The position numbers and the translations under genes were made by a program. A DNA stretch of 64,000 nt from Allolobophora icterica (Eukaryota > Annelida > Clitellata > Crassiclitellata > Lumbricidae). Positions 10,905 through 23,964 of this stretch are shown piece by piece (positions within the stretch are counted from its first letter, which is position 1; every line of letters begins with the position of its first letter). The notes beneath the pieces were generated by a model, which ran no database searches, had not been told where the DNA came from, and saw only the letters and a program-made list of their open reading frames with translations. The stretch lies in assembly GCA_963556255.1 (NCBI GenBank), contig OY744612.1, positions 18,402,400 to 18,466,399 on the forward strand, given 5' to 3'.

Positions 10905-11345
10905 AAACATACATACATACCACGTACATGCATACGTACGTACATATCCAGATACATTCATAGATGCATAGAAACATACATACATACATACACACAAGCA
11001 TACCTAGAAATATACATACATACATACATACATACATACTTACACACGTACATGCATGCATTCATACATACATATATACATACACACATGCATACATACA
11101 AAGATAATACATACATACACACGTACATGCATACATGTGTACAAGAATACATACACACATACATACATACAAAGATACATACATACAAAGATACATACAT
11201 ACATACACACATACATACAAAGATACATACATACAAAGATACATACATACATATACACACATACATACAAAGATATATACATACAAAGATACATACATAC
11301 ATGCATACATACATACATATATACATACATGCATACATACATAGA
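10905..11345. repeat. (CATA)n microsatellite array
   Basis: Interrupted CATA tetranucleotides with CACA, CGTA, TGCA and AAAG variants. They create open frames on both strands (HTYIHTYI / MYVCMYVC) that are not genes. Confidence 0.95.
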
Positions 11346-11842
11346 TTCCAGTGTTGTTATGCCTTCAGTCTGCATCAACCTCATTCTCTTGACTGCTTGT
11401 GATGGCGTGCGATAGTGATGTGTGATGTCTCAATGATTTCTTACCTCAGACTGAAGCTGAAGCGTTCGTCACCTAAATATATTATTAGATATCCAACGCG
11501 AGTCAGTTCAACCCGACTTCGCTGAAGCCGGTTGAGTCTCACAAATGCTTGAAAAATTCAGAACGCAATTGTAATGATTTATATAGCGCTTCTTTAGACA
11601 ATCAAACAGGAAGGTCTTTAAACTCTCGTGAAATAGAAGCAGAAAAAGGACTAGAAACTTATGTGGCACTGTGTCGGACAGTTACAAATTACATTAGACA
11701 CGGTAAGGGATATGGCATGAACTAAATCACATGTTACACTACACCACCCCATATTTAATCACATTGCTTTAAGTACGCACAACACTTATAGGTATCATCA
11801 TATTAATTCACAATAAATCAAGTCGCATCTCAGAGAATTTAC
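11346..11842. other. Unassigned spacer
   Basis: Nothing recognised. One segment (about 11576-11600) carries an ATTTATATAGCGC motif of the kind seen near several retroposon fragments in this window. Confidence 0.3.
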
Positions 11843-12232
11843 CAGTGCCGGCTTTAGGGGTGTTCGAACCGTGCGGTCGCACAGGGCCTGCAACTTGAGA
11901 GGGGGGGTCCCCGAACATGTCACAGAAAATTAACATGAACAAGACACCTTAATATTAATATTTATGGTTTCGATTAAATCTTCTCTTTTGTCAGTGAATT
12001 AATAAAAGAATTTCCAGCACAGAAAACTAGGAAAGGTCTCTTCCTATGAAGAAGTAGCATTATATAATATTCTGTTACAGGTGTACTTGCATAGTTAAAT
12101 GTTTCTTATTGTACTTGTTAACAACCAACTAAAATAAAATGACTAGCAATAAAAAAATATTCTGACTTCCGTCATGTGGGGCCCGTACAGTATACTCTGC
12201 ACAGGGCCCGAAATATCCTAAGACCGGCATTG
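11843..12232. mobile_element. Candidate non-autonomous hAT-like element (MITE)
   Basis: Begins CAGTGCCGGCTTTAGG and ends CCTAAGACCGGCATTG, imperfect inverted repeats of each other. GGGCC-rich subterminal motifs occur at both ends. It is about 390 bp with no coding capacity. A second, truncated copy of the same terminus is at 53855. The flanking 8-mers (GAATTTAC and ATATTACA) are only weakly similar, so a target duplication is not demonstrated. Confidence 0.6.
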
Positions 12233-12361
12233 ATATTACATTCTAACACTCCTGTGTAGGCCTACTTACATCATATTCCCGGATTTTTACATATCTTGGT
12301 CGGTACATTGTCTTTGTGCGTCTCAATAAGGGCGCTACATAAATAGATACATGAATGCATA

Positions 12362-12530
12362 CATTCGTACATGCAAGTATCCTTTGGTGCCAACGGAATA
12401 ACACATTCGTACATGCAAGTATCCTTTGGTGCCAACGGAACAACACATTCGTACATACAAGTATCCTTTGGTGCCAACGGAATAACACATTCGTACATGC
12501 AAGTATCCTTTGGTGCCTACGATTGGCACT
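12362..12530. repeat. 42-bp minisatellite, about four copies
   Basis: Unit starts CATTCGTACATGCAAGTATC and recurs every 42 bp with few changes. 42 is a multiple of three, so frames stay open, but no protein is supported. Confidence 0.9.
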
Positions 12531-13157
12531 ATATAATGAAGTCGTCTCAAGTTGGCCCTAAATCGACCGTAGTGCGACAGAACTAGAAATCGATAAGCCC
12601 GCCAATTCATCCGGAATTACTTAGCGCAAGGACGCATTCCGATCAAAATGCCATCGTCTAAGCCTTCCTGCCACCGACCAGTGACTTCATATAGTATATT
12701 ATTATGCATGGGCATTAAGCTTTGATCCCAGAATCCATATCGTATGAATTTCTATGATCAACGACAGTACGCTCTGGTCAATTCATACTGAGTTTTATTT
12801 TAGGAGGAGATTTTCTGACGCAAAGATCGCCCTGTTTGCTTAAAGGAAAATCTATTTTTTTATTTAAAAAACATATCTTCTAAGGCCAAACCGTTTTGTT
12901 TATTTTAAAACCAAATCAACTCTCATTTTAGAAATATATTTCCTAGGGCTATGCACTCGCAGCACTACACACAAACGCACTTACATACACTATTCAGTAT
13001 TGGAGTAACGTAATAAGGCCTAGCCTATGTTATTCTTTATGTTGCTTTCAGGTAGCTGCTCAGGTCCAGTTAGACATTTAGTCAAATATAATCTAATGAC
13101 GCCTTTATTTCCTGTTTCATTCTTACTTCTCTGTGTCTCATTGAGTTCCTTTGTTCG
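12531..13157. other. Unassigned spacer
   Basis: AT-rich sequence; no gene, RNA or repeat recognised. Confidence 0.3.
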
Positions 13158-13300
13158 TTGTATGTATGTATGTACGTATGTATGTATGTATGTATAAATG
13201 TATGTACGTACGTACGTACGTATGTATGTATGTATGTATGTATGTATGTATGTATGTATGTATGTATGTATGTATGTATGTATGTATGTATGTATGTATT
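13158..13300. repeat. (GTAT)n microsatellite
   Basis: Nearly pure GTAT, with a short run of GTAC variants at the left. Confidence 0.95.
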
Positions 13301-13605
13301 GGATCTTTTCAGCTGCCATCATTTAATTTGCAATAGAAATAGCAGGGCTTCCCTGGATAGCGGGACTTCCATCCCTTTAGGGTTACCCTTTGCTATTCGC
13401 GACTAATAACCTGCTAAGTATACTGTATGTTAAATTTATATGGCAATACGTGATATGAAATTGTCTATTTTTACTAAAGGCTACTAAGTGCTTTCACTGT
13501 TAAATTGTTTCATACCAATGTGTAATTGTACTAGGCACTTCACGTCTATCGGATGCTCATAACATACTGTAATTGTCGTGAATATCAATAAAGATTGATT
13601 GAATG
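13301..13605 (+). mobile_element. Retroposon 3'-end family, copy 1
   Basis: Shares AGCTGCCATCATT, AGCGGGACTTCCATCCC and TTTAGGGTTACCCTTT, and a final CAATAAAGAT..ATTGAAT polyadenylation-like end, with 24938-25234. Both copies run straight into (GTAT)n. This suggests the 3' end of a non-LTR element or SINE whose simple-sequence tail seeded the microsatellite. No coding part is visible. Confidence 0.6.
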
Positions 13606-13639
<34 letters not shown>

Positions 13640-13681
13640 TGTATGTATGTATGTATGTATGTATGTATGTATGTATGTATA
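13606..13681. repeat. (GTAT)n microsatellite
   Basis: Pure GTAT run following copy 1 of the retroposon 3' end. Confidence 0.95.
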
Positions 13682-14817
13682 TAGGGGAGAAGGGGGGAAG
13701 TTGGACACCTTAAGCAGTGTTTCACCTATTAAAAAGCTAATTATCAACATGAGAACAATTTTTTTAAAGAATCTCACAGAACAATATCTCTTAATTATTA
13801 TTTAGCGTCAAAATAGCCCACAAGATTATAGATTATTTCTGTGTAACAGTTCAAAGTTGAGCCAGTGTGATGTCCATCTTCTCCAGACAATCGAGGTAAG
13901 ATGGACACTAACCTAGGGAAAGATGGACAGTAGAGTCCACTATAAGACCAGCCTAATAGCTCAAGTAAACTCTCTTCTGACCAACATCCACGGTCGGTTT
14001 TCCGAACATATGTGTGTGGCAGCTAAATAAAAAAACCGGTTTTAACAGACAGAAAGCTGAGTCTTACAGCTGTACAAACTGTAGGGTACATGTGGCAATA
14101 ATAAGCCTAGGTCTATGCTAAAGAATTTTGCAAGAAATTAAACTAGATTAGGCATACGTTTTTAATCAGACTTGTAACACAGGGTAAGTTGGACCCCTAA
14201 CTTGCAACCCTTATATCAATGCTCCACTGATCTGAGTGGCGCTATATAAGTTTTCGGTTACAATTACAATTATAATTACAATAACCACCGACAGTATTAC
14301 TAGCTACTGAACCATTAATATCGGCTCAATTGCAGTTCCAAGTAATGTTTGTTTCCACTGTGTAACTAAAATATATTTTGGACACTAACCCTTATATAAG
14401 GAGAAGATGGACACCCAAGCCTACCCGACCAACTTCACAACCGTCAACACAGTATCAAATAATTTGGTGCCTTTCAAAGCTAGTTCTACAGACAGCTGGA
14501 CTAACGCCAATTTCAGAAAACATATCATATACTTAACCTACAAATACATTTTCTGCGCCGTATCCTTATGATTTTTCAAAAGAAAATTATGTCAATTTGG
14601 ACAAAAACACGCGTATACACCATGACTGTCAATCATCAAGCGAAGAAGCCTCTTTCCGTTACGCAGGTCCCTACCATGCATAGTTAATATTTGCGCTATT
14701 GTTTTCTGTCCATCTTACACCTACATAGGTGTTCGACAGACACTCACAAAAGATTCTGTTTTAGTTTTCTCTCAGAGGGTCCATCTTACCTCGGGGGTCA
14801 TCTTTCCCCAACCTACC
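13682..14817. mobile_element. Possible MITE inside a (GTAT)n tract
   Basis: Its left end ATAGGGGAGAAGGGGGGAAG resembles the reverse complement of its right end (ATAGGGTAGGTTGGGGAAAG), and both flanks are (GTAT)n. Internal copies of GATGGACAC/GTTGGACAC recur in one orientation. The inverted repeat is degenerate and no transposase is visible, so this is tentative. Confidence 0.3.
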
Positions 14818-14965
14818 CTATGTATGTATGTATGTATGTATGTATGTATGTATGTATGTATGTATGTATGTATGCATGCATGTATGTATGTATGCATGTA
14901 TGTATGTATGCATGCATGTATGTATGTATGCATGTATGCATGATGCATGTATGTTCGTATGTATT
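14818..14965. repeat. (GTAT)n microsatellite with GCAT variants
   Basis: GTAT repeats, then interspersed GCATGCAT blocks. Confidence 0.95.
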
Positions 14966-16794
14966 TGGACTTATACAGAGCGTATTTTAAGGACCCCTGA
15001 AATAGTCTGGTACCCGAGTTCTCGGTCTCCCTTTCACATCTAAACACCCATTTCTGTTTTCAGTAGGCCTATTGTTATGAAGAGTCAGTGGATGTCCCAA
15101 CTCAGTTTTATTTGCTTATATTCAGTGGCGGCGCCAGCTATACAATTGCAGCAGGTCGCGTCAGGGTCATGGAGGTTATTCAGCAGGTCGAAGAGATTAA
15201 TAACAGATTTCTGACGCAGCGGCGGCAAAGAATACTTACGCATTTCAATTTTAGAGTTTACAACATAGACTTCCATTGATTAAAAGGTACAAAAAAGTCG
15301 TTTAGATCTGATAATCTGATGTTATGGGACAGATGCTGATGTTTTAAATGTAAAAAGATATTAAAGATTCCAAAGAAGTTTCAAGAGTAAAATATTCAGG
15401 GCATACGGTCAAGAGTAAAATAGGCAGGTCAAATGACATACCGCGACCCATGGTAGCGCCGCAACTGCTTATATTCAATGATTTTCCGTTCACGGAAAGC
15501 TCGGCTGCATATGCCGAGGCGTTTCTGCATCATACCTCTTGGTTTGGATTCAATTCCTTCGTATGAGATCGCATTTCTTGCTTGAAACGTGGGTTCGTAA
15601 TTTAAACACAGGTTCATAATTCTGTTACATGCGAATTTTACCATAGAATATTGCAGTGCTTAAGGTATTCAGAAATGTCAAATGCACACTCTTTGTCTAA
15701 GTGTCAAACTGTAATTCAATCTATCTATTTATAATAAACTTATATAGCGCCACTTCAAGAAATATACTCAGAGGGGCTCCCGATCCAGGCCCGGTCAAAA
15801 AGAAAGGTCTGAAGAAGACCATAGAAAGTACCTGAGAGGGAGCGAAGCGAAAGAGGGAGGTTGAACAGGTAAGTAACATTGCAACATTTTAGGTATTAGA
15901 ATGAAACGATGCGTGGCCTAGTTAACTTGCTGATCTCTCAAGAAATGATACTACACAGCGCACATCCTATACATGTCAACTACACACTCAACAATGTCAA
16001 CTGCACATCTTACACCTTGTGTCGTAAAACAAACTCGTATAATTAAGCCTTGGACTATTGTAAACGTAACTTTGACATCATACCAGTAACAGTATACTAC
16101 TATACGTCTTAACAGTCTTAGCATCCACGTGTTGACGACCTGTTGTGGCTGCCAGTGTCGTAGACGCCGACCTTACATTACCCTAGAGAAGACATGATCG
16201 GTGGTTTTATAATTTTTATTATTTTCTATTATCTATCTAGTCTCATGTTCCTGGTTGCGGTTTGTCAACCAGTTTTGCATAATAAACGAATATATACACC
16301 AATACAGCTGGCCATTTTAACCCATCTTGTGGCTGCCAGGGTCGTTGACTGCAACATTACCTTGCTCGACTTGTAGGAAATCGTTGCAAATGAGACTGGT
16401 GATTAAAACGGAATTGACGAAAAAATACTGCGTCGGTGTTAAGAGCTGAAAGGTGTTTAGGGAGAACGTCGCATCATCCAGTATTTTAACGACATCTTTT
16501 GACTGCCAAGGCCGTTGACGTCGCATTACCTAAGGCTAAATTCGACTTTAATAGTGGCAATTGATAGTAGTTTCATTGCTTAACAACCTCCTCTGGTTGA
16601 CAAAGCATTTGACGTTGACCTTAGCTACTTATTATCAATCAAATAATGACCTCTGCTTCGTTAGAAGCCTTCAAAGTGATCATCCGAATAGCAGTTATAT
16701 TCTAAAGGTGATTTTAGAGTACGTGAAAATGGAATTCTGTCTGCGTTCAGCGAACCCAACAAATTTTGACAGGACGATTATCCGATTTTCCAAT
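14966..16794. other. Unassigned spacer
   Basis: No gene recognised. It contains three spaced copies of a TGTGGCTGCCAGTGTCGT-like motif (about 16143, 16329 and, more divergent, 16500). ATATAGCGCC motifs near 15743 resemble retroposon 3' ends. Confidence 0.3.
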
Positions 16795-17257
16795 ACATAC
16801 ATTATACATACATACATACATACATACATACATACATACATACATACATACATACATACATACATAGATACATACATACATACACACATACATACATATA
16901 CATAAACATAAACATACATGTATGGATGCATATCCATATATACATACATACGTACAAACAATTCATGCATACATACATACATTTATACACATCTACATAC
17001 ATACATACATACATACATACATACATACATACATACATACATACATACATACATACATACATACATACATACATACATACATACATACATACATACATAC
17101 ATACATACATTAATACATACATATATACATACATACATACATACATACATACATACATACATACATACATACATACATACATACATACACACATACATAC
17201 ATACCTACGTACATACATACACACATACATACATACATACATACATACATACATACA
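16795..17257. repeat. (CATA)n microsatellite array
   Basis: Long, mostly pure CATA array with a short interrupted segment at about 16905-16995. Confidence 0.95.
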
Positions 17258-17689
17258 GAAAGGCAAAATAACGGAAGCTGATCAGCGCAGTGGATGTATC
17301 GACGAGCAGAGGGAAAATTAAATCACCTGCCAGGCGACGAGCGATAACAGCCGACGGGGTTCAGTGAGAAAAGGGACGCGTTGATAGATCTGGAGCCGCT
17401 GCACTCTCCATGGAGACTCTCTCTAACACACGTCTGCTGATCTTGTTGCCTACGCAGTCGGGCAACGGTGAACGAACTGTATGTGTCCCATCGTATAATC
17501 CGATATAAGTGGAAAGTGAGGTAGATTGGCTTCTGCGAGAAGCGATCACCGATTGACGACCTGTGCTTTGCCTTAACGGCGACACCGTTGTCTCCATAAA
17601 GGTTTCATCGCCTCTGCTGTTCTTGCAGTCTCACTCAAACCGACGAGCAAATATTCTTCTGCTTCCTTCTCTTCTCCGTACTTGCTACC
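17258..17689. other. Unassigned spacer
   Basis: Higher-complexity sequence with no recognised gene. Confidence 0.3.
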
Positions 17690-18065
17690 CTTGCCTATAG
17701 TTATCTATTGCCATTACCTCTATTTATCTGTTACCATTACCTCTAATTACCTATTACCATTACTTATATTTATCGATTACAATTACCTCTATTTATCTAT
17801 TACCCTTACTTCTATTTATCTATTACTATTACCTCTATTTGTCTATTACCATTACCTCTATTTACCTATTACCATTACCTCTATTTATCTATTACAACTA
17901 CCTCTATTTATCTGTTACCGTTACCTCTATTTATCTATTTCCATTACCTCTATCTATTTATTACCATTACCTCTCATTATGTATTGTCCTTACCTCTATT
18001 TATCTTTTACCATTACCTCTATTTATTTACTAACCTTGCACCTATTTTTCTATTACCATTGCCTC
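17690..18065. repeat. 23-bp minisatellite
   Basis: About 16 copies of a pyrimidine-rich 23-bp unit (ACCATTACCTCTATTTATCT with variants). It keeps a 150-residue frame open (IYLLPLPLFIYY pattern repeating every 23 residues), which is an artefact of the repeat. Confidence 0.9.
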
Positions 18066-18555
18066 TTCTACTTTCTCGCTGCTCCAACTCCAGATAGCAT
18101 CCAACCTGAAAGTCTGTCTTGTCTACCAGCATGACCTTTGGATCTGAACTTTGAACCATACCTGACCATACCTCTTCATTTAGTCTATTACAAAGTGTCT
18201 GTGAGTAAACTATTTCGCACGACTCGTGGTTTTGGGCGACGATTGAGATGCGAAGATTACAATCACATTTTACATTGTTCAGCAGCGTCCGGCTTCTATC
18301 AGCATAGTTACCTTAATAATTAATTGGCAATTATTATTCGCCGGTGTCGAATGCACAAGGCATCAGCCGATGGCGCACCAAAACCAAAATGCACTCAGGT
18401 TTAAAGCCAGAATAGAAACAGTATATCTATAGGTGAGAGCATGCCAACATATTATTTCTAATATTTGAATAAGACTAGAAACAAGTTTTATTATTGTCAG
18501 TCAACTAGGACTCTAACAGTATGTCACACACACGCGCGCCCGCGCCACACAAACA

Positions 18556-18566
18556 CGCACATAGAA

Positions 18567-18609
<43 letters not shown>

Positions 18610-18765
18610 GACAGAGAGAGAGACAGAGACAGAGACAAAGACAGACAGAGACAGACAGAGACAGACAGAGACAGACAGAGACAGACAGAGACAGAGACAC
18701 AGAGAGACAGAGACACAGAGAGACAGAGAGAGGGAGAGAACGAGAGAGAGAGACAAATACAAGCA
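18556..18765. repeat. (GACA)n / (GAGACA)n simple repeat
   Basis: Compound purine-rich array of ACAG, AGAC and GAGA units, followed at 18796-18856 by nearly pure (CA)n. Confidence 0.95.
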
Positions 18766-18795
18766 GATCTACACACACACACCTATATCTACACA

Positions 18796-18800
18796 CGCAC

Positions 18801-18856
<56 letters not shown>
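18796..18856. repeat. (CA)n microsatellite
   Basis: About 30 CA dinucleotides. Confidence 0.95.
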
Positions 18857-18858
<2 letters not shown>

Positions 18859-18956
18859 GCACACACCCACAAATACGCACACACGCACATACACACCCAC
18901 CTACATCTAAATATATACATAAAATTGTGATTGCAAGTCTAAGGAAATTGCACTTT

Positions 18957-19785
18957 TAAAGTGAACAGAAAAGAGAACTGAATTATTCTATTTTTATTCC
19001 GTCCGTTTTTCGTCTCATTGTCGCAGTTGTAAATTAAGCACGGACGGCGCCCCCCTCGCCATCGACAATTAGGACGACGCAACACACGACTATATCGAAC
19101 GCATAATATTCAACAATTTATGTAGCGCCCTTCTGATGTCTCGTAGCAAACACGCCAACAATCGTTAGGAGAGAGAGAGAGCAGCGCCTCCAGCGGGCAG
19201 TGCGTGTCGTCGCAGGCCATGATTTATGTAGCGCCGTCTTCACGGTCGCGGTCTTCACTTCTTACCACCGGCTTCGTTCATCACGGTCGACGCTGGAAGA
19301 ACGATAAACAAGAAGAAAGCGAATCGGAAGTTTACACTCGAACGACTTTCTTTATGGCGACGGCAAAGGCTGAGGACAGGCAGATGGACGGGCAGACCGA
19401 CGGGGTACGACGGACGGACCATCAGCCTAACTGGTATGCGAGGGAGGGAGGGGTGGGGGAAAGGGGGAGGGGGCGTTGGAAGCGGGGATCGAGAGAGGAC
19501 TTTGATTTTTGAATCAAGCGTCGTCCAGTAATAGATTTCATAAGTCAGTTGACCACGATCTGTCATCGCTGAATTCATTCACTGCGACTCAACGAACCGC
19601 TATCATCTCTGTCTGTCTGTCTGTCTGTCTTCGTCTTTGTGTCTCTGTCCGTCTCTTTGTCTGTCTGTACGTTTTTGTCTGTTCGACGCTGCGTCGACTC
19701 GCAGTCGACGGAATAGAAAGACCGGACCGACTCAAAATCCATACTTCCGTTTATGGGATAGCGGATGGGTGGACTCATGGAAAGA
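18957..19785. other. Unassigned spacer
   Basis: GC-richer sequence with two TTTATGTAGCGCC motifs (about 19118 and 19223) typical of the retroposon-end motif seen elsewhere here, and a short CTGT run near 19611. No gene is supported. Confidence 0.3.
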
Positions 19786-19885
19786 TAGATGGATGGATGG
19801 ATGGATGGATGGACAGATTGATGGATGGACGGACGGAAGAATGAATCTGGTTGTATGTATGTTTGTGTGGATGGATGGATGGATG
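19786..19885. repeat. (GATG)n imperfect repeat
   Basis: ATGG/GGAT units with CGGA variants, interrupted at about 19833-19867. Confidence 0.85.
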
Positions 19886-20054
19886 CTTACTTATTCCCAT
19901 TCAGCAAAATTGAAGTTAATGGCAGTGAATATACATGTTTAACGCTCAATTGTAGCCACGGGAACTCACATTCTAACCTGCAAGACATCTGCAGCAAAAC
20001 CGTAGGGAAATCAGATGCGAGTTGGGACATTTCCGGGTAAAAGGAATTATAGCA

Positions 20055-20212
20055 TGGCAGGATGCAGCTTCATGGCTAAATAGCTACATGGCTGAATGGC
20101 TAAATTGGCTGAATGGCTAAATGGCTAATTGGCTACATGGCTACATGGCTAAAGGGCTGAATGGCTGAATGGCTTAATGGCTAATTGGCTGAATGGCTGA
20201 ATGGCTAAACGG
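20055..20212. repeat. 8-bp tandem repeat (AATGGCTR)n
   Basis: About 18 copies of AATGGCTA/AATGGCTG with slips to 9 bp. Confidence 0.9.
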
Positions 20213-20629
20213 CAAAAATAAAAGTTCATGAGAAGGTGTTCATTAGGATCCAGAGACCTAAGCAGTTGCAGTTTCCACTTTTGTTCAAAGTTGCAAAAAC
20301 AAAAAGCGAAAATGTTCTGTCGAACACACAGGTCTGCTCCCTGAACTGGCTTCATAAACTCTGGTTGAGGGACGTAGGACCGGCCTCGTGGGTGGCCTGC
20401 TCTTAAACCGCCCATGCTGTGCTCGTTAAAGCTGCATCTCTGGCAGATTTGTGTACGTGTAATTAGCGGCATTTGTCAATTCTGCTCTTTGTCTTTTCTC
20501 GACCGACTTAAATTATAAATCACCATTTTTCTCTTCTTCTCTGTTGTTTCTTGTTGTTGGAATCGTTGACTAATTCTAGAATTGTCTTTGTGTGTTTGAT
20601 GATTTTCTGCCAACTAGTTAGTATCTTCT
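20213..20629. other. Unassigned spacer
   Basis: No gene recognised. Confidence 0.3.
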
Positions 20630-20760
20630 CTAATCTAACCTGATCTTATCTGAGCCGATCTCATCTCGTCTAATCCGATTAAATCTAATCTAATCTAAGC
20701 TGGGCAATATAAGCCAAGCTCTTGACTTCTATAGCTAATCTAATCTAGTCTATTTTTACT
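20630..20760. repeat. Degenerate (TAATC)n-type repeat
   Basis: CTAATCT/CTCATCT/CTGATCT words recur through the segment. Confidence 0.6.
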
Positions 20761-20961
20761 CTTATAGCGACGTTAATCAGAACGCCAAAGACATCAGTCA
20801 ATTGTCGCCTTATCATAATCCATTGAAAAAGCCAAGTCGAAGTTAGAACGGAGAAACGAGAAGCCAAGCAATGGTGCGTTTATGCAAGTTTAAAGAGTTG
20901 CTTAGTCTTTCTGAAAACAAACATATAACTTTCAAGAATGAGGACAAAGTACATTCGTATC

Positions 20962-21032
20962 TAATGACAATTAAAGACAATAAAAGACAATCAAAGACAA
21001 TAAAAGACAATTAAAGACAATTAATGACATTC
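20962..21032. repeat. 11-bp tandem repeat
   Basis: Six or seven copies of AAAGACAATTA/AAAGACAATAA in register. Confidence 0.85.
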
Positions 21033-22022
21033 AAATTTCAGATAGCAAGCTTTGGAAGCTCGATGACTGTGGTTGAAGTAAGTCTTGTTCATATTTTTTC
21101 AATTAAATAAAATTCATTCAGTTCAACTGCGTTATTGATCACCAAAACAAAGCTCGTAGTATTGCAATTTGTTGTAGCAGTTCATGGATCCCAACGGGTA
21201 TAGCCAAAAGGAACAGCATTGTTCCTCTGGTAGGCTTGCCCCTTCTCACTTATTTAATTCCATACGCAGTAACATTGAATATCAAACCACGAATCGATGC
21301 CAATACAGAAATACGCCAGAATACAGAAACATACGAGATGGTGCATTTGTACAAACAGATCTATGAATTATACATTTAATATATGGACGTTCATTGTATG
21401 TTTTACACACAGTGAATCCATCAAATAGCCAAGAGTTTTAACTGTATGCCTATTTTTGAAATGGTGTGCATAGTAGCAAATTAACTAAGTCAGTATGTTA
21501 AAAAAACATCGTAATCATAGTTGGACATTTATACAATGTTTCTTCGAGCACAGTATACTGGCTGATTCATGACTATAACAGTAATACTTGTTTTGTATAA
21601 TAAACAAAAATCTCAATCTAAAAATCTCAATCTCAAACTGCCTACAGATTCTCGCGACCACCTGACTGAGACAAGACTGTTATCTAACTGAGTGGTCTTC
21701 AATCGCTGTCGAGATAGAGGCCGAATCATCTTCAAGCATCGAGCTCGTTTCTAAGGTAGGCTTCCTGAGCACGACGATACAGAAACAGCTTATCCTGGCT
21801 TTCCTACAATGATTCATTTAGTTTTGATTAATTAGAAGGTATGCTGTAGACTGAGGGGTACAGAGGGAGAAACAGGTATATAGAGAGTGATAGAGATAAT
21901 ATGGATAGGTTTAATGAAAGAGATTAGAGTTGTATCGATTAGGATGCTGACTATTCGACCGAATACGAATGAGAATACGAGCAGTGGGTAATAAGCAAAG
22001 AAGGATTGGAACATAAATCTCC
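21033..22022. other. Unassigned spacer
   Basis: No gene recognised; a (AAAATCTCAATCT) duplication lies at about 21608-21633. Confidence 0.3.
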
Positions 22023-22735
22023 TTGATGTATAGCCCTATTGTTGCGGTGCCGACCAACAAAGCATGCCCTCAGGAGGATAATCTTGAACTCATTGTCTCC
22101 TCGACTGGTCCAAGGCTTTGGAATTCATTGTCCAGTGCTATTCGTTCTGTCAATTCTTTGATGTCATTCGGGTCTGAACTTAAGTCTCACCTCTTTCAGC
22201 TTGCTCATTCAGCGTAGCCTAGCTTCTGCACTCTGTGATCTATCGGAATTCAACCTGGCTCCTTCGCTAGCTTAGATATGAGCAATATCGGGTAATATCA
22301 GATTCGAATAGACAATGACAGGGACAGGGACTGAAACAGAGACAGGAAAAGAAGCAGGGACAAAGCCAGGGACATAGAGTGAGAAACGAACAGAGACAGA
22401 GACTGAGATAGGGTCAGGAAAAGAGACAGGGGAAAGGACAGGAACAGGTACGGGAACAGAGGCTTAACTAGGGACAAGAATAGTGACAGAGACAAGGACA
22501 TATAGACTGTGACAGGGACAGAGACAGAGACAACGAAAAGACAGACAGACAAGCACAGGGGCAGAGACTGAGACAACGACATAGATTGAGACAGAGACAG
22601 AAGCTGAACTAATGACAGTAATGGTGAGAGCGACAAGGAGAGAGGCCGACAGAGATACAAACAAAGAGATTTAACAGCTGCGTTTTGACAGCTGTCTTAT
22701 TGAATAAATGTATATACAATACAATGCAATACAAT
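22023..22735 (+). pseudogene. Non-LTR retrotransposon 3' fragment
   Basis: At 22080-22215 the frame reads LIVSSTGPRLWNSLSSAIRS followed by a Phe/Leu-rich end, the usual C-terminus of CR1/Jockey-type RT proteins (GPxLWNxLP). Downstream are an imperfect (GACAGG)n tract (22310-22660), a TTGAATAAATG polyadenylation-like motif and an (ACAAT)n tail near 22735. The rest of the RT is missing. Confidence 0.6.
22310..22660. repeat. Degenerate (GACAGG/GACAGA)n repeat
   Basis: Purine-rich words GACAGGGA and GACAGAGA recur irregularly. It lies inside the LINE 3' fragment. Confidence 0.8.
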
Positions 22736-22851
22736 GACAGAGACAGATAAAGCGACAGAGATAGATAGTGACAATATGCAAATAAATTTTAATGTACGTT
22801 CTCTTCAACTGAAGACAGATTTCGTTCATCGATTCCGTCTTTTCCCACAAC

Positions 22852-23964
<1,113 letters not shown>

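Noticed and set aside
10855..17321. Long Cys-Tyr-Met-Val and His-Thr-Tyr-Ile open frames on both strands
   Set aside because: They are translations of (CATA)n/(GTAT)n arrays; four-base repeats give periodic stop-free frames. The same applies at 23670-25850 and 47549-48057.
17682..18134. 150-residue Tyr/Leu/Ile/Pro membrane-like protein
   Set aside because: Its period of 23 residues equals three copies of a 23-bp minisatellite unit; no family resemblance.
18465..18959. Arg/Asp/Gln-Thr repeat frames and Ser/Leu antisense frames
   Set aside because: Translations of (GACA)n, (GAGA)n and (CA)n; also at 48854-49261.
19204..19512. 102-residue frame as a host exon
   Set aside because: Basic, low-complexity end (GGVGERGRGRWKRG) and no recognisable domain or splice support.
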